This document shows positions 37,387 through 46,900 of a stretch of 64,000 nucleotides of DNA, in pieces. Position numbers and translations under genes: made by a program. Each line of letters starts with the position of its first letter. Position 1 is the first letter of the stretch. The notes below the pieces were generated by a model. It did not search any database and was not told where the DNA came from. It saw only the letters and a program-made list of their open reading frames with translations. Source of the stretch: Anaerolineaceae bacterium (GTDB taxonomy: Bacteria > Chloroflexota > Anaerolineae > Aggregatilineales > Phototrophicaceae). The stretch lies in contig NZXX01000001.1 of NCBI GenBank assembly GCA_002702065.1, positions 1,426,001 through 1,490,000 on the forward strand. The letters are read 5' to 3'.

Positions 37387-38691
37387 TTAGCGGTTGGACG
37401 GGATTGATTCGAAGAGTTCTCTGGTTTCGGGGTCCGGCTCAATCTGAAAAGTCTCGTTCACAATAACCTCTAACACGCGGTATTGATGTGCAGCATCTTC
37501 ATACCTGTTTTGTTGTAGATAGATATTCATCACCTCTCGATGAATATCTTCGCGCTCTGGTATGGCCTGAAGTGCACGAGTGAAGTAGCCTAACGCCGAT
37601 TGCCAATCGTAATTACGTTTATGCAAGCGTGCCATACTCACCAGTGACTGCACATAAGCGTATTTCAGTTGTTCAGCCCGCTTGACGCTCCAGGGCGTGG
37701 TTACGGTAGTCAGAAAGGGATATTTGTACAGATCGATGGCGCGCTTCAAATGCGACTGCTCCATCTGATCACTGGAAGCTAACGCTGCCTGTTCAACCGC
37801 GCTCAGAAATTCCGTTACATCATAATGACGTCTGACCTTCTCGCTGGGTATATAGAAGCCATGTTTATATTGGGTCAATTCGTAGTTGTCACTGGCGTCC
37901 ACCATCATACTGATTCGTTCGCCAATTTTGCGTTTCGTTACATGGAAGACGTTAGTAGCTTCCTTCACGTCCAGATTGGGCCAGAAGACCTCAAATATCT
38001 CATCACGTGTCGCTAGTGGATGATCCATCAGGTAGAAGAATAAATTTCGAGGTAGTGCGCCATCCCACTGGACAATCTCTTCTCCATTCACCAGGACATG
38101 CCCACGACCAAAGGCGTAAACTTCAAGCTGAGGGCGCTTTTGGGCCTCATAGGCAAACATAACATCGTTTTCGCGATTCTCAGTACCAAGTACGCACAAC
38201 TCTCCCGCGTGCAATATTTCGTACCAGGGGTCTCGGGAGAAAGACCGGCCACTGAACACAAGCTGGATGCCGCTTGCCAATGCCCCTACCAGGGCGTTGA
38301 TAAATTGGCGCAGCGCATCATTTGACCGGGCATGATCGAAGGCATCAATAAACACTTTCACTGTCTGGTCATTTTGATGTACTGACAGGTCAGTAGCCAG
38401 GGCTTCGCCCATCTGTAATGGATCACCCGTTGTCAGCGCCTCCCTCAGGTTGGCGCTAATCCCTGCTTGAACACGGTCCAGGGCATCAGCCAGCATCGTC
38501 AGCCAGATTTCCAGGGGCGTATTGGGCCTGGTTAGGTGGCAGTAGACTAAACGTGATGCGTCAAATTGGAGGAAATGTGCCAGAAAGGCATTTCTAACAT
38601 TGGATCTGGGATAGAGTATGACAACTTTTTTATCCTGTATACAGGCGCGAAATTGCTCCAGCTGCACACCAGTAACATGCTCAACAGACAT
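37387..38691 (-). CDS. SARP/BTAD-type regulator with degenerate NTPase domain
   Basis: This 434-aa protein has an N-terminal ~185-residue region that looks like an NTPase without a working P-loop (VVILYPRSNVRNAFLAHF where GxxGxGKT is expected, then VKVFIDAFDHA and LVFSGRSF). A winged-helix domain (~190-290; VLVNGEEIVQWDG, ALPRNLFFYLMDHP) and a BTAD helical domain (~300-430) follow. SARP proteins bind direct repeats and activate transcription. ATG 38691 is chosen because a TATAAT lies 34 nt upstream; the alternative start at 38757 is upstream of that promoter. It lies downstream of TIR-NACHT-FGE. Confidence 0.8.
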   Translation of the reverse strand: MSVEHVTGVQLEQFRACIQDKKVVILYPRSNVRNAFLAHFLQFDASRLVYCHLTRPNTPLEIWLTMLADALDRVQAGISANLREALTTGDPLQMGEALATDLSVHQNDQTVKVFIDAFDHARSNDALRQFINALVGALASGIQLVFSGRSFSRDPWYEILHAGELCVLGTENRENDVMFAYEAQKRPQLEVYAFGRGHVLVNGEEIVQWDGALPRNLFFYLMDHPLATRDEIFEVFWPNLDVKEATNVFHVTKRKIGERISMMVDASDNYELTQYKHGFYIPSEKVRRHYDVTEFLSAVEQAALASSDQMEQSHLKRAIDLYKYPFLTTVTTPWSVKRAEQLKYAYVQSLVSMARLHKRNYDWQSALGYFTRALQAIPEREDIHREVMNIYLQQNRYEDAAHQYRVLEVIVNETFQIEPDPETRELFESIPSNR

Positions 38692-38725
38692 ATATAATTT
38701 TCCTACACCTCCATTAATTACGAGA

Positions 38726-38773
38726 ATTATATCATTGTGTGCATATTTGCAAAACAAAGGCTTTGTTTTGCAA
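38726..38773 (-). promoter_or_regulatory. Promoter and perfect palindrome upstream of the SARP gene
   Basis: A perfect TATAAT lies at 38726-38731 (minus strand). A 27-nt palindrome (TTGCAAAACAAAG, one central base, then its exact complement) occupies 38747-38773 and overlaps the -35 zone. It has no following T run, which argues for an operator rather than a terminator. Confidence 0.6.
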
Positions 38774-38820
38774 CAACTTCAAGTATTTATAGGGATGAAG
38801 GAAAAGGTTATAGAATTAGT

Positions 38821-41800
38821 CTACAAGATACGGATAGGACGAAAACCGACGCGATTGCGCCGCAATTCCGGGCGGTTAGCATAGCGGTAATCAGCACGCG
38901 CACGCTCTGCCGAGTGCGCCCAGGAACCACCTCGTAAACTTCGAGGTTCTGTACTGGTGAAATCGACATGATCTGGCCCGGTTTCCAGATTAAGACACCA
39001 CTCGAAAACATTTCCGCTCATATCGAGGACACCATAGGGTGAGGCTCCTGCAGCGAAAAGGCCAACAGCGGTGGTCTGGTTGATCTCAGTTTCTGCGACG
39101 TTGCTGCACTGTGCATTAAATACGCTGCCGTAAGGATAAATAAGTCCCTCAGGGCCACGTGCCGCTTTTTCCCATTGATATTCGTTCGGCAAGCTTATGA
39201 CGTAACCTAGGTGATGACTTAGCCAGCGGCAAAAAGCGATAGCATCATACCAACTCACGCGCTCACGAGGATGATTGCTGAAGGGGAAACTCTGTACGCC
39301 GGGCACATCTTCCTGCTGTAGATCTGTCCACCATGCAGGATTATAGAAACCATCTTCTGCCTCTATGAAGGCCTGGAACTGAAGATATGTCAGCGGATAC
39401 CGGCTGATTGCAAAGCTATTAAACTGGTGTTTTTCCCCCTCGCCATAGATGAACTCACCAGCCGGTACTTCAACCCAGTCCATGTCGGGCAGGCCGTCAG
39501 AGTTCAAGCCAACACCGGGACGTGGATCAGCATCGGTAAGGCCGATAGCCCGGCCAATGGCAGCCCTTGCTGCAACAGACTCTTCATCCAGACGCGCCAC
39601 CCAACGAGACGCTAGTATATGCCGTAGGGAAGCGGGCGTTTTGCTTCCGCTTTCTACCATGCAGCGAGCAGCTGTTTCCGGTGCAGTATCTTGTAACCAG
39701 GTAACAACCGGACTGGTATCGGCTGCGTGCAGCCCCGCTAACAATATGGCCGTATCGTTCCATACATTTGGCTCCCACCAGGAATCTGGTGGCCAGTAAT
39801 TGGATGCGGCTGCTTCCGTTTCGATCATTGAATTCAGTTCCAGAGCCGCGAAATAGTGCTGCAAAAGCTGGTGCGTAAAGCGGACCGAGGTATCGGCTTC
39901 CAGGATGTTCGCTGCCTGAGCCCTGCGAATATGCGCCTCGTCGCCAAGGTAATGTTGTGCAATCTCACGTGTGGCACTTGTGGGTATCGCCGAAAACTGT
40001 ATTGCATAAGCCAGCGATGCCAGCCTGCGCATAAGCTCTGCCGCTTCAGCAACTGGCAGGCCTTCCCGGCGCATCAAGACATAGTCCATAAATGCGCCAA
40101 AAAGTTTCGCGCGGTTATCCGGAATATGGTCTTGTGTAATAAAGACCTGGGTCATCATCGACAGCATATAAGGGTTTCGTGCCAATTGCAGCAGGCTGTT
40201 TGGGCTGCTGCGAACATCCAGCCACTGGTTCCAATAGTAGAATTGTGTTTCGACACCGCCATAGCCCCAGGTCAGATCCGATAGAAGCTGATCGTGAAGC
40301 CAGAATATCTCCGGTAAATCCTCGACTTCGACTATGAAGCGATCCCAAAAGCGTCGAGCCTCTGCCCCCGCCAAAGTCCAGAAGAGTTCGTCGGCCTTTT
40401 CGCTTGGTTGAACATAGGTATCAATAAACTGCCGTATTCGGATGGGGTCCAGTGGCTTAATATAGAATCTCCTCGCAATACCGATGTCCAGGTCATGAGT
40501 ATAGTCAGCCGCCCGACAGCTTATCGCCATTAGGCGATTCTCTGAAATGGCGGCGCTGGCGTAGGCCCGGATATCGTTCAGGATTGATGTACGCATCGCA
40601 AGGGGTATTTCGTTGAGGCCATCCAGCAGCAGTGCGATGCGACCTTCTTGAAGCATGTCATCGTACCAGGGCGTAAGCTCATTAATCTGCTCTTTTATGT
40701 AGTCTTCAAGTGATTGATCCTGCTCCACTTTTCCAAGTTCAACCAGTACCGGTACTGGCTGTGATTTCGACTGTCTGGCTGTTTCTGCTAGACTCCCAGT
40801 CAGGTGGCGCAGGGTAGTCGTTTTACCGCTGCCAGAGTCGCCTAAGACCATACACTGCAATTGTGCTGGATCCAGAGCGCTGAGAATATCTTTTGGGTAG
40901 CTTTGCACCTGGGTTTCGTGAAAGACTTCGTCGACAACTTGATCGAAGCCCTCTAATGTAGCCTGCAAGATCTCCTGTGATGCCATTGGGTAGTTATGAC
41001 GCTCGCCTCTCACAATATGGCTTTCGCCCGCCATTGGGGTGTAAATAGTCTGCCATATGCCATATGCCAGTACCACCCGGTCCAGATAGTCAATCTCCAT
41101 CTGGCGGCGTGACCTGACTGGTTGGATTACTTCTTTGCTGTACAGACTTAATGTGTCCAGCAAATTCACGATTCCGGCCTTCAAATCCGGCTGGGCATCG
41201 ATACAGTTAAGCTGCTGCAAGCCTACTGGCAAAGGTGTTGAGTCGATACAGATTGGAATGATCGGTTTTGATCGCCGCTGCGCATGAAGAATTTGCCCAC
41301 GCACCCATTGGCTAGCGGCCGACGGCTGCGACACGATGACGACAAAGGCGTAACAGCCATTGATTCCCTTATTGATGGCATTGATCCATTCGCTGCTTCC
41401 AATGATTGCAGCGACATCCTGCCAGACGTCGTAGCCTCGTTGCTTTGCCAGGGCACGCAGTTGGTTCGCAACCGGCCGGTCATTCTGGCTGTGACAGATG
41501 AAGACATGACCTTCGCGGTCATTTTCCCGCTGACCTAAACCATGTTCCTGTACATATCGATCTGACGCTTCGGCAAATTCGGCATCGTTTACAAATTCCT
41601 TCAGATGCTCGAAATCCTCCAACCGCATATTGGCCCAACCAAATAATTGACAAGCTTCATAGGCCGTACAGCGTACTTCATTGTCCAGATCAACGGTAAA
41701 GGCGTGGATGAGCGCCAATAGTTCATCGAGTTCATAATGAGGATTGCGATCCCTCCGCCGGAACTTGTTGTTAAAGGAGTCTCGACTGTATTCAAAGACT

Positions 41801-41907
41801 CCCATACGCTCCGTCATCAGCTCGCGTACTTCTTCGTATTTCCGGCCCGTACGCCCACGCAATTCGGTGACGAGGGCAAAAATATCAGACTGGTTGGACT
41901 CCGGCAC
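38821..41907 (-). CDS. TIR-NACHT-FGE conflict/signalling protein
   Basis: This 1028-aa protein has an N-terminal helical, HTH-like region (~1-75), a TIR domain (~132-250; GHVFICHSQNDRPVANQL, GSSEWINAINKGI), a NACHT NTPase (Walker A VLGDSGSGKTTT, ~355-366; Walker B IALLLDGLNEIP, ~425) and a C-terminal formylglycine-generating-enzyme (SUMF1-like) domain (~790-1028; WVEVPAGEF, LDMSGNVFEWC, SLRGGSWAHS, NRVGFRPI). The TIR segment SQWVRGQILHA has Gln where NADase TIRs have Glu. NACHT-FGE proteins resemble bacterial immune STAND receptors, with FGE as a possible ligand-binding C-lectin fold. It starts 23 nt after the pseudo-synthetase gene. Confidence 0.9.
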   Translation of the reverse strand: MPESNQSDIFALVTELRGRTGRKYEEVRELMTERMGVFEYSRDSFNNKFRRRDRNPHYELDELLALIHAFTVDLDNEVRCTAYEACQLFGWANMRLEDFEHLKEFVNDAEFAEASDRYVQEHGLGQRENDREGHVFICHSQNDRPVANQLRALAKQRGYDVWQDVAAIIGSSEWINAINKGINGCYAFVVIVSQPSAASQWVRGQILHAQRRSKPIIPICIDSTPLPVGLQQLNCIDAQPDLKAGIVNLLDTLSLYSKEVIQPVRSRRQMEIDYLDRVVLAYGIWQTIYTPMAGESHIVRGERHNYPMASQEILQATLEGFDQVVDEVFHETQVQSYPKDILSALDPAQLQCMVLGDSGSGKTTTLRHLTGSLAETARQSKSQPVPVLVELGKVEQDQSLEDYIKEQINELTPWYDDMLQEGRIALLLDGLNEIPLAMRTSILNDIRAYASAAISENRLMAISCRAADYTHDLDIGIARRFYIKPLDPIRIRQFIDTYVQPSEKADELFWTLAGAEARRFWDRFIVEVEDLPEIFWLHDQLLSDLTWGYGGVETQFYYWNQWLDVRSSPNSLLQLARNPYMLSMMTQVFITQDHIPDNRAKLFGAFMDYVLMRREGLPVAEAAELMRRLASLAYAIQFSAIPTSATREIAQHYLGDEAHIRRAQAANILEADTSVRFTHQLLQHYFAALELNSMIETEAAASNYWPPDSWWEPNVWNDTAILLAGLHAADTSPVVTWLQDTAPETAARCMVESGSKTPASLRHILASRWVARLDEESVAARAAIGRAIGLTDADPRPGVGLNSDGLPDMDWVEVPAGEFIYGEGEKHQFNSFAISRYPLTYLQFQAFIEAEDGFYNPAWWTDLQQEDVPGVQSFPFSNHPRERVSWYDAIAFCRWLSHHLGYVISLPNEYQWEKAARGPEGLIYPYGSVFNAQCSNVAETEINQTTAVGLFAAGASPYGVLDMSGNVFEWCLNLETGPDHVDFTSTEPRSLRGGSWAHSAERARADYRYANRPELRRNRVGFRPIRIL

Positions 41908-41930
41908 GGCAATCCTTCAATAGATTAAAT

Positions 41931-42974
41931 TTATAGTTTGTTCATAGTATAACTCCGTTGAATATGGCTGAGCAATTCATAGTCAAGTCTTAGTTCTTTG
42001 CATGGTATTTGGCTGATCTCAAATCCTTGTTGAAAATCCGCATATGGATAAACCGCCTTGCCTTCAGGATGTGTCCAGATCAGCTCGGCCAAGAAATTGA
42101 GTATTGTCTGTGGCAGATAGCCTTGCTGGTGGAATTGATCCACGCGAAGTTCTTCGAACAGCGACTGTGCCGTTGGGTCGTGGATAGACGGGAGGTGGAT
42201 CCATGTCGGCAGATCCCAGCCCAGTGCCTTGCTCAAAAGAATCTCATGCGGCACGATGCTCAAATCACTCTGGCGGCGAACCTGGACTGTCGCTTGCATG
42301 AAGTGATTGTCCACCACATAGGCGAAATAGGGCATAGGCATGCCGTCTGGCGTCAGCAGCGGGAAGTCCTCCATAAGGTCTGTTTCGAAGTAGTGCAAAC
42401 CATAGACAGGATCCATGTATTCGAGCTTACGATGATTGGGAACACGAAAACGCACCAAGTGAGTCTGGCCCATGCAAAGACGGTGTTCGATCTCATCGGG
42501 TGACATTTCGCGGCAGTGCTGCTTATATGCGGACGAGCTATTGAAGAAACCGGGCGGCGACTGCCCATGCATGGGTTGGCAGAAACACAGATAAGCCCAA
42601 CCCTGATCGATCAATGAGGTGACGATCTCCTGGTAAATGTCGAGTTTCAGATCCTTGTATTCTAGTTGGCGACGTTCGCGCCAGGAATAGGGACCATATT
42701 GCCCCAGGTCATCGAACTCATCCGGGCTGAGGTCCAACCAGGACAGCATGTTGAGGATGTGGTTCAGATTGCCGCTGGACAAAGGTTCGGGGTCTGTATC
42801 GTCTAGCTGAAGAACAAACTTGCCGGCACTGCGTCTTGCCACCGTGAAGGCAACAAGCGCCCCAAGCGCATCTTGCAGCGCCAAATAAGGAAATTCCCTG
42901 AGGCACATACTGACGATTTCTTTGCCGGGCTGCCAATCCCAACGTGGTGGGAACAAAGCTTTGAGAGACATCAT
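41931..42974 (-). CDS. Degenerate glutamyl-tRNA synthetase paralogue
   Basis: This 347-aa protein aligns with the catalytic half of GluRS: KFVLQLDDTDPEP (family EDTDPER), LDIYQEIVTSLIDQGWAYLC, FCQP, VRFRVPNHRKLEY, EDFPLL--DGMPMPYFAYVVD and ILLSKALGW are all recognisable. The HIGH motif is replaced (YLALQDALGAL, ~30-40, where YLHIG-ARTAL is expected). The KMSKS loop is replaced by AQSLFEELRV (~269-278). The anticodon-binding domain is absent. It should not activate glutamate by the normal route, but it keeps the acceptor-end (CP1) region. ATG 42974 follows AGGA; an in-frame start at 43022 is less likely. It lies between a 77-aa gene and TIR-NACHT-FGE. Confidence 0.85.
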   Translation of the reverse strand: MMSLKALFPPRWDWQPGKEIVSMCLREFPYLALQDALGALVAFTVARRSAGKFVLQLDDTDPEPLSSGNLNHILNMLSWLDLSPDEFDDLGQYGPYSWRERRQLEYKDLKLDIYQEIVTSLIDQGWAYLCFCQPMHGQSPPGFFNSSSAYKQHCREMSPDEIEHRLCMGQTHLVRFRVPNHRKLEYMDPVYGLHYFETDLMEDFPLLTPDGMPMPYFAYVVDNHFMQATVQVRRQSDLSIVPHEILLSKALGWDLPTWIHLPSIHDPTAQSLFEELRVDQFHQQGYLPQTILNFLAELIWTHPEGKAVYPYADFQQGFEISQIPCKELRLDYELLSHIQRSYTMNKL

Positions 42975-43059
42975 CTTTTCCTGACAGATGGCTGCATATG
43001 ATGTCGCCCAATGTAATGCCAACGTCGTCGTCCCGGTGTCGTGTGTTTGTCACCTCAGT

Positions 43060-43293
43060 CTATCGCTGGTAGATACGTTTCCACAGCTGTTGCAAGACGT
43101 CCTGTGTATCGCGCCAGAGTCGAATGTCCGTGGCAAGTACTTCAGCCTGTTGGAGCACGTCGCTTCTATGGGTTTCCAACCAGCGATAGAAGGTGCTAAA
43201 GCTGCCGGAAAAGTCGACCGCTTGCAAATTTGGATCTCGCCGTAACCTGATTTCTAACTCTCTAAACTGCGTCTGCGAATCCAGTGGCTCCAT
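43060..43293 (-). CDS. Small protein of unknown function upstream of pseudo-GluRS
   Basis: This 77-aa, mostly helical and charged protein (ELEIRLRRDPNLQAVDF, FYRWLETHRSDVLQQA) has no recognisable domain. GGAG lies just before the ATG, and a good promoter lies 22-49 nt upstream. It is the first gene of the operon that continues with the pseudo-synthetase and TIR-NACHT-FGE, so it may be a partner subunit. Confidence 0.6.
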   Translation of the reverse strand: MEPLDSQTQFRELEIRLRRDPNLQAVDFSGSFSTFYRWLETHRSDVLQQAEVLATDIRLWRDTQDVLQQLWKRIYQR

Positions 43294-43730
43294 TTCTCCG
43301 CTAAACGCCTCAGTATTTTAATCAATACTTTAATATTATCAAAATATACACAATAAAGAAAGTACATATTTTTACTGATATTTTGCTCACACAGGCGAAG
43401 CAAATGGCAGCATGTGTCATGAACAGACATATCTACGCTCGAAATATGTCAATACAGCAAATATATCGAAGCGACACAATATCTTATCGTGGATGTGTTG
43501 CTGGTAACCAACAACGCGGGTAAACGCCCAATCGTAGGGCGCTTACGAAGTCAGAGAAGACGCAGTCCCCGCCGACGAATTGAGTTTGGCCGACCCCATT
43601 CATAGCGAGGACAGCGAAGCCCAAAGAGTATCGGGGCTCGACTTGATCCTAGCCCTTTCTCTGCCATGCGTCAAGCGAGCTGTTTCTCATCAACAAACCC
43701 AAAAAACGCATATCTAAGGAGAGACAGACT
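43294..43730. other. Divergent intergenic region with inverted repeat
   Basis: This 437-nt region separates the leftward operon from the rightward secreted-peptide gene. It holds the promoter at 43315-43342 and an inverted repeat GACATAT (43426-43432) / ATATGTC (43444-43450) with 11 nt between, which could be an operator. A short hairpin CGCCC-N7-GGGCG lies near 43530. I found no convincing plus-strand promoter. Confidence 0.45.
43315..43342 (-). promoter_or_regulatory. Promoter of the pseudo-GluRS/TIR-NACHT operon
   Basis: On the minus strand TTGATA (43337-43342) and TAAAAT (43315-43320) are 16 nt apart; each differs from consensus by one base. Transcription would begin near 43308, giving a ~15-nt leader before ATG 43293. 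Confidence 0.7.
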
Positions 43731-43871
43731 ATGAACCGCGTCCGTAATCTGCTGGCTGCAACCATCATTCTCATCGTCTTGGTGGGCGGCACTATGGCAC
43801 AGCACACGCTGTCTACACTGCCGACCCAGAGCATCTTCCAGACCTCGGGATTCCCCGGTAACTGCTGCTAG
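43731..43871 (+). CDS. 46-aa secreted peptide ending in Cys-Cys
   Basis: ATG 43731 is preceded by AAGGAG with a 9-nt spacer. The peptide has a basic start (MNRVRN), a hydrophobic stretch (LLAATIILIVLVGG), a likely signal-peptidase site after TMA, and a 23-residue mature part ending SGFPGNCC. It reads like an exported peptide, a signal or a modified-peptide precursor. It is divergent from the pseudo-GluRS operon and convergent with the NB-ARC regulator, and ends next to a strong hairpin. No homologue is known to me. Confidence 0.65.
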   Translation: MNRVRNLLAATIILIVLVGGTMAQHTLSTLPTQSIFQTSGFPGNCC

Positions 43872-43882
43872 CACTGTAATAT

Positions 43883-43903
43883 AGGGGGAGCAACGCTCCC
43901 CCT
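43883..43903 (+). terminator. Terminator-like hairpin between convergent genes
   Basis: A perfect 9-bp stem (AGGGGGAGC / GCTCCCCCT) with a 3-nt loop lies 12 nt after the peptide stop and 3 nt from the end of the regulator gene. The T tract is short on both strands, so its efficiency is uncertain; it may serve both genes. Confidence 0.55.
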
Positions 43904-43906
43904 TAC

Positions 43907-46900
43907 TTAGCATGTACCTGCGTTGTCAATGTTCAATACCATTGCCCAGGCCGATGGGATCTTATAGCGGCTGATGTGAGGGAAATTAATGAGGCCATGC
44001 TGGAAGCGATGTTCGGCGATGCAAAAATGGTGCCACTCCAGGAAAAATCCGGCTATAGATTCTAAGTACGGTTCACCCAGGGCGCTGCGCAGTAGTTCCG
44101 CAGCCAATCCAGCATCATCCTCACCGATTAACCATTTGTGAGCCGCCAGGCTCAAGCCCAACCCCACAAGCGCTTCAGCTAGGCGATAGCGATTTGGCAG
44201 CAAACGAAGCTTGTCCAGTGCAATGGTATAATTGTTTTCGGCCTGATGCCAGTGATGCTGCTGGAAGAACAGCTTAGCCATGGCGAGCAGAAGTCGGACG
44301 TGCAGATCCTGCAAATCCATGTCGACCGCCAAGAACAGGGCCTGTTTGCAGTGGCGTTCTGCCTCAAGTAGATTGCCTTCGGCTGCTTCTACCTGGCTCA
44401 ATAAATATAGAATATGGGCTTCCAGTTCATCATAGCCAAGTTTTTTGGCAACTTCCATGCTCTTGGAAAGGTGCATCCTAGCCTCTTGCAACTTCCCCAG
44501 ATAATAGTAGGTTTCGCCTAAATTCAAATCGATGATGGCGAAGCGTTCTGGATATTCTATTCTGCTTGCAACGATTGTTGCGCGTGAAAGATAATCCAGT
44601 GACTTCTCGAACTCAAGAAATTCGACTGCGACAATGCTCAAGGCCGTCAGCGTGAATTCAATGATGCGCAGTTGCTCAATGGACTGGGCAATGTCCAGGC
44701 TTGCTTCAAGGTGCTCCCTGGCCAAAGTATATTCGCCCTTTTCCATGCGGGTCACGGCCAAGTTTGCCAGGATGGATGCTTGTAGTTCAGATTGTTCATG
44801 ATGCTGGGCAAGGCTCAAGGCCCTTTCGTGGCAGGTGATGGATCGCTCGATCTGATTCTGCATCTTCGCGACAATGCCCAACTGCTGGAAGATTTCACCC
44901 TGCAACAAAGCATCATTGTGATGATCTGTAAGTGCCAGGGCATTGTCGAGACGTTTTTCCGCTATTTGAAGTTCTCCCTGTTTGATGTCCAGCTTGGCCA
45001 TGTTCAGCAGCAGCTGGATGTAGCCGGGGTTTACATTGCCCTGTAGTTGTGCCAGCATACCATCCGACAGTCGCCGCGCCACAGGATAGAGCCCCCGCCG
45101 GATGAGATAGGGAACAAAATGATTGATTAGAGCCAAGCTTTCTGCGGCATGGCCTTGGCCCAGGCTAATCTCGAAGGCATGGATTACATTGCGTTGCCTC
45201 TCAGCCAACCTGGAATAGTCATTGATGGAGTGTTCCAGGTGGTTGAAGTGCAGATCCCGAAAGCGCGTACGCGTCTGAGATTTGAAATGTGGATTTTCTG
45301 TAGCACCAGCGAGGGCATCGATCTGCCACAGAAATTCATGCACCAGAGAGTGCCATGTTAGGGAAGCTCCTTCATACAAAGGGCCTTTGGATTCCACCAG
45401 GCTCATGTCGGCCAATTGCTGGACCCGATCGTCAACCACCGAGTCCGGGAGATCATTATGCAAGTGCCTTAGGTCAGCGAGACTGGGGCCTTCCAATAAG
45501 TCAAAGTCCATCAACGAAGCAAGAATTCGACGCGCAGGTTCATCGAGGAGACGCCAACACCACAGTAGAATGTCACCGTGTCGTAGCATGTCTAGCGTCT
45601 CGCGAGCTTCATTTTGCAGGCTGGCTACTTGGGCCAGGGCGTCACCCAGGCTCAGGTTCACGCTGCACATCGTATTGACAAATAGCTTCAGCGCCAGCGG
45701 TGAACCGCCGGTTATATTCTTTAAAGCATCACGGTTTGTCATCAGTTCCAGTGTTTGATGCGCATGAGACTCGAACAGGCGGAATATCGCCGTCGATTCC
45801 AGTGGCTCCAGCGTGATGTCGTATACGCCGTCCCAGGCCTTAGGGGCACAGACTATAATCGGCACTTGTACGCTGAGCTGCTTGATGCGCGCTATAAAGT
45901 CTTCCTGGAATACGTCGCCTGCTTCCTGTTGATCTATCACCAGTAATGCCGGTTCTTTTTCAAACCAGGCGGCGATATTTATATACTTACTCCGGTAGTT
46001 CAACTCCAGCCAGTTGGCTTTGCCCAACTGTAATGCAATCGCGCTTAGCACTTGATCAAGATCAGTTTCGGCAGTCACACTCACAAGGATCGCCCTGGTG
46101 AGCAATCCAGCTTGTTCACATGCTTCGGCTACAGCTCTGGCCAGCACGGACTTGCCAATGCCGCGATCACCTGTGATGGTTAACAGGCGGTGCTCTTGAT
46201 CCACGAATAGAGCTTCAAAGACATCCTCAAGCGCCTTCTCACGCCCTGTTAAACGTCTGGAAGCCCGGTCCAGGAGTTCAGCGACATCGACACGGGCAGA
46301 TGCTCTGAGATTCAGAGCTGTTTTATCTGGCAAGATACTGCGATCCAAAAGACGACGCCACTCGCCATGGCTGTAACCGATTACGCGTGGTTCTGTCGAC
46401 TCTAGCTCTTCCAGGCTTTTCAGGTGTCTTATGGCATCTAGGTGTTCGCCCATATTGGCAGCCAGCCAGATCAGATACTGTAGGGGTAGTTCGCTATCGG
46501 GCAGGCTCTGGTGCCAGCGCTCGGCGTGAATCCGTGCTTCGACGTAGAGTTCTTCAGTAATCTCGTACTGGACCAGTTTTTCTAACAGTCTATGAAATAA
46601 CTCACGCAGCTTGCGCCGCTGCTCTTCAATCCAGGGCACCAAGCCATACAATGTTGGCTGATAATCTTCAAGGAAGTGATTCTGATAGAGCCTATACGCT
46701 GCAATCCACTGTGGATAGGCCTGGCTACCTGGTGTTCGCCCATTGCTTCCGTCTACGGCCTGTGCAAGGCGAACAAAATCATGGGCATCTACGGTCACGC
46801 GAGAGCCATCGTAGTTAACCAGATGCGGCGGTGATTGCCGAATACAGCGATCTTTGATGTCCTTAGTCAAATTACCCAACGCGGTCTGCCGGAGCCTACC

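Noticed and set aside
38821..39600. Diversity-generating retroelement targeting the FGE domain
   Set aside because: No reverse transcriptase gene or template repeat was found in the window.
43487..43609. Short Arg-rich plus-strand frame in the divergent region
   Set aside because: It needs a GTG start, has no clear ribosome site, and has low-complexity composition; it is more likely leader DNA of the peptide gene.
43883..43903. Hairpin as a strong canonical terminator for one gene only
   Set aside because: The T tract is weak on both strands, so I kept it as a probable shared terminator with moderate confidence.
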